Shown: in pieces, positions 1 to 6,294 of the stretch
Numbering within the stretch: position 1 is the stretch's first letter
Layout of the letters: the number at the start of each line of letters is the position of its first letter
Assembly (NCBI GenBank): GCA_012798975.1
Contig: JAAZME010000238.1
Coordinates: forward strand, 1 to 8,115
Origin: Gallicola sp.
GTDB taxonomy: Bacteria > Bacillota > Clostridia > Tissierellales > Peptoniphilaceae
Direction: 5' to 3'
DNA: 8,115 nt
Position numbers and translations under genes: made by a program
Notes under the pieces: model-generated
Told to the model about the DNA's origin: nothing
What the model saw: only the letters and a program-made list of their open reading frames with translations
The model's database searches: none

Positions 1-683
1 TGCTTTCTCCCGCCTTGAGGCGGAACATTCGCTATCATTCCTTCAACTATTTTCAAAAGCGCCTGCTGAACACCTTCCCCTGACACATCTCTGGTAATGG
101 AAGGGTTCGCAGATTTTCTAGTGATTTTATCTATTTCATCGATATAGATAATACCCCTTTCTGCTTTTTCTATATCGTAATCAGCGGCTTGAACTAATTT
201 CAAAATGACATTTTCAACATCTTCCCCCACATAGCCCGCTTCTGTTAATGTAGTCGCATCAGCTATGGCAAAAGGTACATCCAATATTCTTGCTAAGGTC
301 TGAGCAAGGAGAGTTTTACCCGAACCTGTTGGACCAACCAAAAGAATATTCGATTTCTGAAGTTCAATGTCGCTATCTGAACTGGTATTTTGTATCCGTT
401 TATAATGATTATGAACAGCAACAGATAAAGCCTTTTTGCCCTGTTCTTGTTGTATAACATATTGATCCAGTATCTCTTTTATTTGTTTCGGTGTAGGTGT
501 CTCACCCATGGAATAACCCTGTTGAGGCTCCTTTGAAAGCACTTCCTCATCGATGATATCCATACAAAGTTCAACACATTCGTCACAAATATAGACACCT
601 GGACCCGCTATCAATTTGCGGACTTCGTCCGAGGATTTCCCGCAAAAGGAACAGCTTACTTTCTCTTCTATATTATTCGGCAT
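1..683 (-). CDS. clpX: ATP-dependent Clp protease ATP-binding subunit ClpX (N-terminal 227 residues; 3' end outside window)
   Basis: ClpX is a cytoplasmic hexameric AAA+ unfoldase that recognises tagged proteins and feeds them into ClpP. Seen here: an N-terminal C4 zinc-binding domain with cysteines at residues 11, 14, 33 and 36 (CSFC and CDEC pairs), a Walker A motif GPTGSGKT at 117-124, the pore-loop GYVG at 150-153, and a Walker B motif IIYIDEID ending near 185 with Asp182 and Glu183. The reading frame is open to the window edge, so sensor 2 and the C-terminal small domain lie outside; full-length ClpX is usually a little over 400 residues. The ATG at 681-683 is preceded by a TAAGGAG site. 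The gene starts 9 bases after clpP ends, so it is the third gene of a tig-clpP-clpX operon and probably translationally coupled to clpP. No key residue is missing in the visible part. Confidence 0.97.
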   Translation of the reverse strand, partial: MPNNIEEKVSCSFCGKSSDEVRKLIAGPGVYICDECVELCMDIIDEEVLSKEPQQGYSMGETPTPKQIKEILDQYVIQQEQGKKALSVAVHNHYKRIQNTSSDSDIELQKSNILLVGPTGSGKTLLAQTLARILDVPFAIADATTLTEAGYVGEDVENVILKLVQAADYDIEKAERGIIYIDEIDKITRKSANPSITRDVSGEGVQQALLKIVEGMIANVPPQGGRK

Positions 684-687
684 TCGG

Positions 688-694
688 TCTCCTT
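688..694 (-). promoter_or_regulatory. clpX ribosome binding site overlapping the clpP stop codon
   Basis: On the minus strand the clpP stop codon TAA runs directly into GGAGA, giving TAAGGAGA followed by four bases and the clpX ATG. The Shine-Dalgarno site shares bases with the stop codon, which fits translational coupling of ClpX to ClpP synthesis. The coupling is an inference from spacing. Confidence 0.75.
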
Positions 695-1277
695 ACTTAG
701 CGTGAGCGATGACTTCATCGATCAAACCGTATTCTTTCGCTTCTTCTGCAGACATATAAAAATCTCTATCCGTATCTTTTGCAATACGATCTAATGGCTG
801 TCCTGTCTGATCTGCTAAAATTTTATTTAATTGATCTCGAACTTTAAGAATTTTTTCCGCTTGAATACGAATATCTTCTGCCTGACCTTGACTTCCGCCT
901 AAAGGCTGATGAATCATAACATCTGCATTTGGAAGTGCGTATCTTTTCCCCTTTGTTCCAGCCGCTAGAAGCACAGCTCCCATACTTGCCGCCATTCCGA
1001 TACAGATTGTGCTTACATCCGGTTTCACATATTTCATAGTGTCATAAATCGCAAGCCCTGCGGAAACAGATCCTCCTGGAGAATTAATATATATTTGAAT
1101 ATCTTTCTTTGGATCTTCTGATTCTAAAAACAATAATTGAGCTACAATCAAGTCTGCCATATCATTGTGAACTTCGCCGCTTAGAAAAATAATTCGATCT
1201 TTTAATAATCTAGAGTAAATATCGTAGGATCTTTCACCACGATTTGTCTGCTCTACTACCATTGGTATTAATGCCAT
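693..1277 (-). CDS. clpP: ATP-dependent Clp protease proteolytic subunit ClpP
   Basis: ClpP is a cytoplasmic serine peptidase that forms a two-ring, 14-subunit barrel and degrades polypeptides delivered by ClpX or other Clp ATPases. The 194-residue product matches the usual family length. The catalytic triad is visible: Ser98 in GMAASMGA, His123 in MIHQPLGG, and Asp172 in TDRDFYMSA. The GGSV turn at 68-71 that shapes the oxyanion hole is also present. The short N-terminal segment [11 protein letters not shown] carries the Pro-Met-Val processing region common in ClpP. The start is supported by a TAAGGAGGAA site five bases before the ATG. It sits 32 bases after tig and 9 bases before clpX, with no terminator between them, so all three are probably one transcript. 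Nothing unusual was seen. Confidence 0.98.
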   Translation of the reverse strand: MALIPMVVEQTNRGERSYDIYSRLLKDRIIFLSGEVHNDMADLIVAQLLFLESEDPKKDIQIYINSPGGSVSAGLAIYDTMKYVKPDVSTICIGMAASMGAVLLAAGTKGKRYALPNADVMIHQPLGGSQGQAEDIRIQAEKILKVRDQLNKILADQTGQPLDRIAKDTDRDFYMSAEEAKEYGLIDEVIAHAK

Positions 1278-1309
1278 AATTTCCTCCTTAAATGACTGAA
1301 GAATTAGGA

Positions 1310-2611
1310 TTATTTACTTTTCACCTTGAAATTTACACTGTCGATCAAGTTCTTAACAGCTTTTTGTCTTACTACGCTGTCTTTAATAAAATCAAGGCTT
1401 CCACCCTTCTTCATGTTTTCAATAAACTTTTCTTTGTCGTCTGGACTATATTGTTCTGCTAGTTTATCAAGTTCTGCATCGATATCTTCATCTGAAACTT
1501 CAGGATTTTCCTTTGCAACCAAAGCATCTAATGCAAGATCTGCTTTCACTTGATTTTCTGCATTTACTCGTAGTTCCTCGCGAACTTGTTCTTCGCTTGA
1601 GTTTGTAATTGTATAATATTGGTCAATTCCTAGGCCCATGCTTTGAATACGTTTTGTAAAGTTATCGTAATCTTGATCTAATTGATTGTTGATCATAGAC
1701 TCTGGAATATCCATTTCAGTAACATTTACCAATGCTTCAATAGCTTTGTTTTGTTTTGCACTTTCTAAAGAAGCTTCATTCTCTTTTTCAAGATTTTTTC
1801 TGATATCTGCTTTATATTCTTCTAATGTGTCAAACTCGGAAATATCCTTTACAAATTCATCATCTAATTCCGGTTTGATTTTTTCACTGATTGAATTTAC
1901 TTTTACTTTAAATAGAGTATCTTTATTTGCTAAAGATTCTTCATGATAATCCTCAGGGAATGTAACATTCACTTCAACTTCTTCACCTGGTTTTTTGCCG
2001 ATTAACTGTTCTTCAAAACCTGGAATAAAAGAATTTGATCCTAAAGTAAGATCATAGTTTTCTGCAGTTCCGCCTTCGAAAACCTCTCCATCTACCGAAC
2101 CTTCAAAGTCGATATTAACAGTGTCGCCGTCTTTTGCTTCACGTTCCACTTTTTCAATGCGGGCATTTGTCTCTAATGCGCTCTCAACAACAGCATCTAC
2201 ATCTGCATCGTTTACAGAGTAATCTTCGATTTCTGCTTCTAAATTCGAATAGTCTCCTAGTACAGGCTCAGGACGAACATCTACTTCAAATTTGAAAACC
2301 ACTGGGTTTTCTTCATCGATTTTTTCCACATCGACTTCAGGTGTTGCAACAGGGTTTAATTCTAATTCTTCTACTCCACTTTCATAAGCGTCTGGTAAAA
2401 GAATGTTGATTGCGTCCTCATAGAAGATTTCCTTGCCATAATTCATCTCAATCACTTTCATAGGTACTTTTCCCTTACGGAAGCCTGGAATATTAAATCT
2501 GCTCTTATTTTTTGCATAAGCTTTTTTAATAGCCCCTTGGAAATCTTCTTGAGATACCTCTACTGTAAATACTGCTCTATTATTTTCTTTTGATTCTAAT
2601 ACTACGCTCAT
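1310..2611 (-). CDS. tig: Trigger factor, ribosome-associated chaperone and peptidyl-prolyl isomerase
   Basis: Trigger factor binds ribosomal protein uL23 at the polypeptide exit tunnel and shields nascent chains. The 433-residue product is the normal length. Visible domains are: the N-terminal ribosome-binding domain with signature GFRKGKVP at 43-50 (FRK at 44-46); a central FKBP-type PPIase domain at about 155-245, starting around [11 protein letters not shown] and including the [10 protein letters not shown] segment; and an acidic, helical C-terminal domain from about 250 to the end that forms the chaperone arms. The ATG is preceded by GGAGG six bases upstream. It is the promoter-proximal gene of tig-clpP-clpX, an arrangement widely conserved in bacteria. 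Large antisense open frames exist on the plus strand within it, but they look like compositional shadows. Confidence 0.97.
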   Translation of the reverse strand: MSVVLESKENNRAVFTVEVSQEDFQGAIKKAYAKNKSRFNIPGFRKGKVPMKVIEMNYGKEIFYEDAINILLPDAYESGVEELELNPVATPEVDVEKIDEENPVVFKFEVDVRPEPVLGDYSNLEAEIEDYSVNDADVDAVVESALETNARIEKVEREAKDGDTVNIDFEGSVDGEVFEGGTAENYDLTLGSNSFIPGFEEQLIGKKPGEEVEVNVTFPEDYHEESLANKDTLFKVKVNSISEKIKPELDDEFVKDISEFDTLEEYKADIRKNLEKENEASLESAKQNKAIEALVNVTEMDIPESMINNQLDQDYDNFTKRIQSMGLGIDQYYTITNSSEEQVREELRVNAENQVKADLALDALVAKENPEVSDEDIDAELDKLAEQYSPDDKEKFIENMKKGGSLDFIKDSVVRQKAVKNLIDSVNFKVKSK

Positions 2612-2650
2612 TTTATTCCTCCAATAATCTTTACTAAATCATATTCTCTA

Positions 2651-2680
2651 ATTATATCATAACGCTATCTATTTTGACTA
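2651..2680 (-). promoter_or_regulatory. Candidate sigma-A promoter for the tig-clpP-clpX operon
   Basis: Read on the minus strand, a consensus TATAAT (2651-2656) is preceded by TG plus one base, giving an extended -10 element. Eighteen bases further upstream lies TAGTCA (2675-2680), a partial match to TTGACA. Transcription would start near 2644 and leave about 33 bases before the tig ATG, with a GGAGG site inside. A second TATAAT at 2702-2707 has no convincing -35 partner. No paired CtsR heptads were found, so there is no visible heat-shock operator. Confidence 0.55.
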
Positions 2681-2736
2681 GTAATAATACATCTAAACTC
2701 AATTATAAAATATACCCGTGTAACATGCTTTTAAAC

Positions 2737-2769
2737 AAAAAAAGGAAGAATTCTTTTGAACTCTTCCTT
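2737..2769 (-). terminator. Rho-independent terminator of the CWB2 amidase gene
   Basis: On the minus strand, 11 bases after the amidase stop codon, a 12-bp stem (AAGGAAGAGUUC with GAAUUCUUCCUU, one G-U pair) closes an AAAA loop and is followed by a run of U. This geometry fits an intrinsic terminator that separates the amidase gene from the tig operon downstream. Confidence 0.85.
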
Positions 2770-2780
2770 CTTCTCTTTTT

Positions 2781-5075
2781 TTATTTCATACCGTAGTACT
2801 CTGCGAGAGCATTTGCTGACGCAACAGCTACTTTACGGTAATTTCTGACGTAATTGCGAATCTCTGTCGGGTTATCATGGAAACAGTGTTCCACTAAGAA
2901 TCCGTTCTTCGCTTCATTGTTTCTTAACACTCCATACCAGTTTGTAGAGTTGTCTAACTTTCTGTAGAAAACACCTCTCATTCGTATTCCTTGAGAACGT
3001 GCTATTGCATTTCCTAATTTCAAAGCAAGAGTCTTGTTTGAATAGCTAGGATTTACATCATCATAGATCTCCGCACCTGATGCCAGGTTTTTAGTTCCAG
3101 TCGCATTTGTATGAAGAGATAGAAGCAAGTCATATCCCCGTCCTGCTTGTCCTCTTGCTGCCAAAGAAGGATCATCTGTTTTTCTAGGACGAGTTGTCCC
3201 TACAATAAATCCTCTTCTTTCAAGCTCTTCTTTAAGGATTAAATGATAAGCCCAGTTGCTGTCTCCTTCGTTGCCGCCTATAAATCCTCTATTGTGTTTG
3301 CTTCCAGCTCCATGTCCTGGATCAAGCATGATCTTTATCTTGCCCTCCGTGCTTGGATTAGGTTTAGGAGTTGGTTGAGGTTTTGGCTGTGGTACAGGTG
3401 CCGGCGCCGGTTGAGGAGTAGTCGTTTCGCTAGAAGACAGCGCACTAAAGATGCTGCCGCTTACCGCTTTCTCTCCGCCTAAAATATAGATACTGCTTAC
3501 TCCAGATGCTGTAACATATCTGTTTGCTGCAGATGAAAGCTTTTCAGAAGCAAGTACCATAGATGCATTTTTAGAAGCTGCGAACACTCCGCCTGCTAAG
3601 GCATCTGCAAAATCCATACCGCTTGCCATCACTACAGTACTTGGATTATTATAATAGGTTTGAGCAAATTTTATACTTGTATCATATCTGTTAGATCCTT
3701 CAATACGTTTAACATTTACACCCATTGAAGTCAGTTCTTTGACAACATTATTTGAAACCACTGCTGCCCCGCCGACAACTAAAATCTCTTTAACGCCGCT
3801 GTCTTTGATATATTTCTTTGTCTTAGCTTCTAATTTATTCTTTGTTGTATAGAACATAGGAATGCTGTTTTGCGCAGAGTAGGCTCCTGCAGATAATGCA
3901 TCTGCAAAACTGTCTCTGTTTGTTAAAATAGCTTTATTTTGAGATTTGAATTTTTTTACTTGTTTTGCAATTTCTATAGAAGTTTCAAAACGATTCCCAC
4001 CAAAAATTCTTATAATATTAAGTTTTTCTCTGCTTAGTTCTGCTTCAATTTCTCTGCTTACCGCTGCAAAACCGCCCATTATATATACATTCTTAGCCCC
4101 AAGGCGTTTTATTTCTGCTTTTACTTCAGGGTTTAATTTAGAACCCGCTGCATATAAAAGTGGTGCTTTTAAATTTCTAGCTAAAGAAGAGGATGCTAAT
4201 GCATCAGCAAATTTTGTTCCATTTGCGATAACTACACTATCCGCTTTATTGTAAGTATTTTTAGATATTTCAACAGAAGTTCCATAACGATTTTTCCCTG
4301 CAACACGTGCAACTTCGGTGTTTGCGCTTAAAGAAACTTCTTCTCCCGATAATCGAACAAAATTGCTGTCGGCTACATCAGAAACAATATGTAAAGTCTT
4401 TACCACATCGCTTCCGCCTTCAATAATATATGTCAATGTATAAGAGCCAGGTTGATATTTTGAACTGTTTTCATCTGTAATTACTGAAGAGCCGTCATTA
4501 TATACATTAAAAACTTCATCAACTCCGCTGCCTTGGATTCTTACCGTAAGCTCAGTTGTATTTCCTTGTTGGTCGATACCGTATACTTGGCTGATTAATT
4601 GGTTTAAATCAGATACTAAAACCTTTGGCTCGTCCTGAAAAGCATCATCATATATAAAAGGGCCTTCTTTTCCATACTGATCCTTAACGGATTCAAATAC
4701 TTTAAAATCTAACTCATAACTGCTTGATGAAACATTATTTCCATTAAGCAAAACAGTGTCTATTGTCCATTCTCCGGCTTCATCCGGTGTAATGGCAGTA
4801 GAATACATCCCACTGTCTTCGTTATAGTCTAGATGTACTTCTTTTTTATTGCCTGACGGTGTATTGTAAACTAATACCGCTTCCGCTTCCTCTTCTGATT
4901 GATAATCCAATACAATTTCATTGCCTTTTACTACTTCTTTACGGCTTAATACAAATTTAGAAGCACTTCCTTGAACGGCTTCATCTCTTGATGCCATTGA
5001 TATATTGCCAAAAGGTGTAATCATAAAGGTCAACAGCAATAAAAACGCAAATATCCTCTTTGCTTTTAAAAACAT
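2781..5075 (-). CDS. Secreted N-acetylmuramoyl-L-alanine amidase with three CWB2 cell-wall-binding repeats
   Basis: Predicted exported peptidoglycan hydrolase that cleaves the bond between N-acetylmuramic acid and L-alanine of the stem peptide. Residues are numbered from the upstream ATG at 5099; the preferred start is Met9 at 5075, giving 764 residues. Order of parts: signal peptide (basic LKAKR then a Leu/Phe core, likely cut after SMA at 34-36); two beta-rich Ig-like modules (about 45-135 and 155-240, unassigned); three CWB2 repeats (about 264-350, 364-448, 465-547), each with an R(V/I)xGxNR(Y/F)xTS-type start, a FADAL block and a (M/V/L)GG segment; a Pro-rich linker at 561-583; and an Amidase_3 domain at 587-772. 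Its zinc ligands and catalytic acid are visible: His596 in DPGHG, Glu611, His663 in SLHTNA and Glu737 in LVEHCF. CWB2 modules are known to hold proteins on the clostridial wall through anionic polymers. It has its own promoter and terminator and is divergent from an AraC-type regulator. The physiological role (growth, separation or autolysis) cannot be read from sequence. Confidence 0.93.
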   Translation of the reverse strand: MFLKAKRIFAFLLLLTFMITPFGNISMASRDEAVQGSASKFVLSRKEVVKGNEIVLDYQSEEEAEAVLVYNTPSGNKKEVHLDYNEDSGMYSTAITPDEAGEWTIDTVLLNGNNVSSSSYELDFKVFESVKDQYGKEGPFIYDDAFQDEPKVLVSDLNQLISQVYGIDQQGNTTELTVRIQGSGVDEVFNVYNDGSSVITDENSSKYQPGSYTLTYIIEGGSDVVKTLHIVSDVADSNFVRLSGEEVSLSANTEVARVAGKNRYGTSVEISKNTYNKADSVVIANGTKFADALASSSLARNLKAPLLYAAGSKLNPEVKAEIKRLGAKNVYIMGGFAAVSREIEAELSREKLNIIRIFGGNRFETSIEIAKQVKKFKSQNKAILTNRDSFADALSAGAYSAQNSIPMFYTTKNKLEAKTKKYIKDSGVKEILVVGGAAVVSNNVVKELTSMGVNVKRIEGSNRYDTSIKFAQTYYNNPSTVVMASGMDFADALAGGVFAASKNASMVLASEKLSSAANRYVTASGVSSIYILGGEKAVSGSIFSALSSSETTTPQPAPAPVPQPKPQPTPKPNPSTEGKIKIMLDPGHGAGSKHNRGFIGGNEGDSNWAYHLILKEELERRGFIVGTTRPRKTDDPSLAARGQAGRGYDLLLSLHTNATGTKNLASGAEIYDDVNPSYSNKTLALKLGNAIARSQGIRMRGVFYRKLDNSTNWYGVLRNNEAKNGFLVEHCFHDNPTEIRNYVRNYRKVAVASANALAEYYGMK

Positions 5076-5087
5076 CTTAATATCCAT

Positions 5088-5094
5088 CTCCTTA
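5088..5094 (-). promoter_or_regulatory. Ribosome binding site that decides the amidase start
   Basis: TAAGGAG lies inside the longest open frame, just after its first ATG (5097-5099). That ATG has no Shine-Dalgarno site upstream. The second in-frame ATG (5085-5087) directly abuts the site and is too close. The third ATG (5073-5075) is 12 bases downstream, slightly long but usable, and it gives a cleaner signal peptide beginning MFLKAKR. I therefore prefer 5075. Confidence 0.6.
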
Positions 5095-5142
5095 TTCATC
5101 TTTAATTATAATTTATTCTAATAATTCTTATTCACAACGCAT

Positions 5143-5171
5143 ATTATAACCCAATTTCAAAGTAGTAACAA
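5143..5171 (-). promoter_or_regulatory. Candidate sigma-A promoter for the CWB2 amidase gene
   Basis: On the minus strand TTGTTA (5166-5171) is separated by 17 bases from a consensus TATAAT (5143-5148). Transcription would begin near 5136, leaving about 60 bases before the preferred ATG at 5075. The -35 hexamer is itself one member of the 11-bp-spaced hexamer series described at 5166-5193, so a protein bound there could compete with or position RNA polymerase. Confidence 0.6.
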
Positions 5172-5193
5172 ACTTATTACAAAAATATGACAA
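5166..5193. repeat. Three TNACAA direct hexamers with exact 11-bp spacing
   Basis: On the plus strand TAACAA begins at 5166, TTACAA at 5177 and TGACAA at 5188, so the starts are exactly 11 bp apart, about one helical turn. A fourth TCACAA begins at 5132, 34 bp before the first. The series overlaps the -35 box of the amidase promoter. This arrangement suggests an operator on one face of the helix, possibly for the divergent AraC-type regulator. The DNA is very AT-rich, so chance is a real alternative. Confidence 0.4.
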
Positions 5194-5232
5194 GAAAATT
5201 AATTTTTTTTACCTTTTTGTCACATTTGTAAT
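5176..5232. repeat. Imperfect long inverted repeat between the divergent promoters
   Basis: The left arm ATTACAAAAATATGACAA (5176-5193) and the right arm TTGTCACATTTGTAAT (5217-5232) are reverse complements apart from a 2-base length difference and one substitution; 23 AT-rich bases lie between them. Each arm carries a TTACAA and a TGACAA hexamer. The element lies between the two divergent promoters, with its left arm next to the amidase -35 box. It may be a regulator binding site. A terminator role is unlikely because neither gene ends here. Confidence 0.45.
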
Positions 5233-5262
5233 CATTTAAAGAAACATTTTGTTTTAAAATAG

Positions 5263-5292
5263 TTGTATTAATCGTAAATAATAAGGTATAAT
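5263..5292 (+). promoter_or_regulatory. Candidate sigma-A promoter for the AraC-type regulator gene
   Basis: A consensus TATAAT at 5287-5292 follows TTGTAT (5263-5268) with an 18-base spacer. The -35 match is weak. Transcription would begin near 5299, about 34 bases before the ATG at 5333. A modest AGGA at 5322-5325, seven bases before the ATG, may serve as the ribosome binding site. Confidence 0.5.
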
Positions 5293-5332
5293 AATATCAG
5301 CAATTACTTTATTATTATATTAGGATTTTATC

Positions 5333-6001
5333 ATGATTATATTAGAACACAATTTAATTCGTGCAGTGCGCGACAAAAACCAAGAAGAATCTATAAAACT
5401 GGCAGGACTGCTTGCTAAAAACATTAAAGATACACCAAAATGTATACGGCGCAGTAAGGTTTTTCTTTCTGAGCTTAATGGAATATTTTATTGGAACAGT
5501 GTAAAATACTTTTCTGATTCTAAAACCATCGCTAATTACTTAAGCGTAAGAAGAAAATATGCAAAAAAACTCAATCGCACTACAAACTCTGGCGACCTTA
5601 TACATATACTTAATGAAATGGTCACATTCTACAGTGTTACTGAGGATCATTTGATTAACGCCAGCACTAGTCCATTGATCAAAAACTTAATTATTTACAT
5701 CCATAACAACTGTGATCAGAATATACTTTTGGACGATCTGTCAAAAAACTTTAATATCAGCAGATCCTATCTGTCCTATTTGATTCGCAGCGAAACAAGA
5801 AAATCTCTACCAGATATTATATTATATTTTAGGCTGAAAAAAGCAAAACAGTATTTAGAAAAAACAAACTATTCGGTAAACGAAATTTCAAATCTATGCG
5901 GATTTAAAAGCCCTTCTTATTTTTGCAAGCTGTTTAAAAACAAGTACTCCTTAAGCCCGAAACAATACCACATCCAGTATCAGAACCAAAAAAGCAAATA
6001 A
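5333..6001 (+). CDS. AraC-family transcriptional regulator without a recognisable sensor domain
   Basis: Predicted cytoplasmic DNA-binding protein of 222 residues. The C-terminal part (about 116-216) is a complete AraC-type domain with two helix-turn-helix units: the first around 131-152 (ILLDDLSKNFNISRSYLSYLI), the second around 181-203 (VNEISNLCGFKSPSYFCKLF), closing with the family-typical LSPKQY. The N-terminal 110 residues are helical and basic. They resemble the helical linker (an AIRxGD-like start, here LIRAVRDKN) that precedes the HTH in larger clostridial AraC proteins with PocR- or receiver-type sensors. No cupin, receiver or periplasmic-binding domain is seen. An in-frame TAG at 5321-5323 rules out a 5' extension from this sequence. 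It is divergent from the CWB2 amidase, and its own terminator follows. Its effector and targets are unknown; control of the amidase or of itself is a reasonable inference. Confidence 0.88.
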   Translation: MIILEHNLIRAVRDKNQEESIKLAGLLAKNIKDTPKCIRRSKVFLSELNGIFYWNSVKYFSDSKTIANYLSVRRKYAKKLNRTTNSGDLIHILNEMVTFYSVTEDHLINASTSPLIKNLIIYIHNNCDQNILLDDLSKNFNISRSYLSYLIRSETRKSLPDIILYFRLKKAKQYLEKTNYSVNEISNLCGFKSPSYFCKLFKNKYSLSPKQYHIQYQNQKSK

Positions 6002-6014
6002 CAGGCAGACTATG

Positions 6015-6037
6015 GAACCCATCCCGGGTTCTTTTTT
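6015..6037 (+). terminator. Rho-independent terminator of the AraC-type regulator gene
   Basis: Thirteen bases after the stop codon, GAACCC and GGGTTC form a 6-bp stem around a five-base loop, followed immediately by six T residues (6032-6037). This is a compact but good intrinsic terminator for plus-strand transcription. Confidence 0.8.
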
Positions 6038-6066
6038 CTTTTCATCTCCAATTATAATCTGCAGAA

Positions 6067-6104
6067 TAAAAGAGCGGTTATAGTTAATAATAACCGCTCT
6101 TTTA
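6067..6104. terminator. Bidirectional terminator between the convergent AraC and feo genes
   Basis: A perfect 15-bp inverted repeat (TAAAAGAGCGGTTAT and its complement ATAACCGCTCTTTTA) encloses an eight-base loop. The outer A/T pairs supply a short U run on either strand: TTTTA on plus, TTTTATT on minus. It lies 7 bases after the stop codon of the small Cys-rich gene on the minus strand, so its main job is probably to end the feo transcript. It could also back up the AraC terminator. Confidence 0.85.
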
Positions 6105-6111
6105 AGTCTGT

Positions 6112-6261
6112 TTATATATTTTTCTTTTTCTTCGCACTATGAGGACAGTTTCCTGCAGAGGAACATCCCCCGCAAGGCGATCCTTTTTTTCTTACACTTC
6201 GAACTGCTAGGATTAGAAGTGCAATAATAATTAATAGAACTATTAAAGTCTGAATATTCAT
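6112..6261 (-). CDS. FeoB-associated Cys-rich membrane protein (49 residues)
   Basis: A short gene of 49 codons starting with MNIQTLIVLL. It has one predicted membrane helix (about 4-20), a basic stretch RSVRKKG, then a cysteine cluster CGGC at 30-33 with a third cysteine at 39 followed by Pro-His, and a Lys-rich tail KKKKN. This layout matches the FeoB-associated Cys-rich membrane protein family, which is usually encoded next to feoB in Firmicutes. The function is not established; a role in handling ferrous iron at the inner face of the transporter is often assumed. The ATG at 6261 has a GAGGTG ribosome binding site four bases upstream. The gene begins 33 bases after feoB ends and is followed by a terminator, so it is the last gene of the feo transcript. 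Confidence 0.85.
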   Translation of the reverse strand: MNIQTLIVLLIIIALLILAVRSVRKKGSPCGGCSSAGNCPHSAKKKKNI

Positions 6262-6294
6262 TTTTCACCTCTAATTTCTCATTATTTATTTAGA

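Noticed and set aside
1326..1946. Plus-strand open frames opposite tig
   Set aside because: They are antisense to a well-conserved gene, have Ser/Phe-rich low-complexity translations typical of reversed acidic coding sequence, and show no domains.
2660..2690. CtsR heat-shock operator upstream of tig
   Set aside because: One AGTCAAA heptad is present on the minus strand, but the second heptad required three bases later is absent.
2702..2730. Second promoter for tig with TATAAT at 2702-2707
   Set aside because: No acceptable -35 hexamer is found at 16-18 bases, and it lies just downstream of the amidase terminator in very AT-rich DNA, so chance is likely.
3355..3420. Possible tandem DNA repeat
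   Set aside because: It is the Pro/Gln/Lys/Ala-rich linker of the amidase; the repeat-like look comes from proline and glutamine codons, without a fixed DNA unit.
3243..4254. Plus-strand open frames opposite the CWB2 amidase gene
   Set aside because: They are shadows of the amidase coding strand, with no recognisable protein features and no ribosome binding site evidence.
5100..5332. Riboswitch or small RNA in the divergent intergenic region
   Set aside because: No conserved riboswitch core is recognisable, and the dyad has no U run or G/C-rich stem that would suggest a structured RNA.
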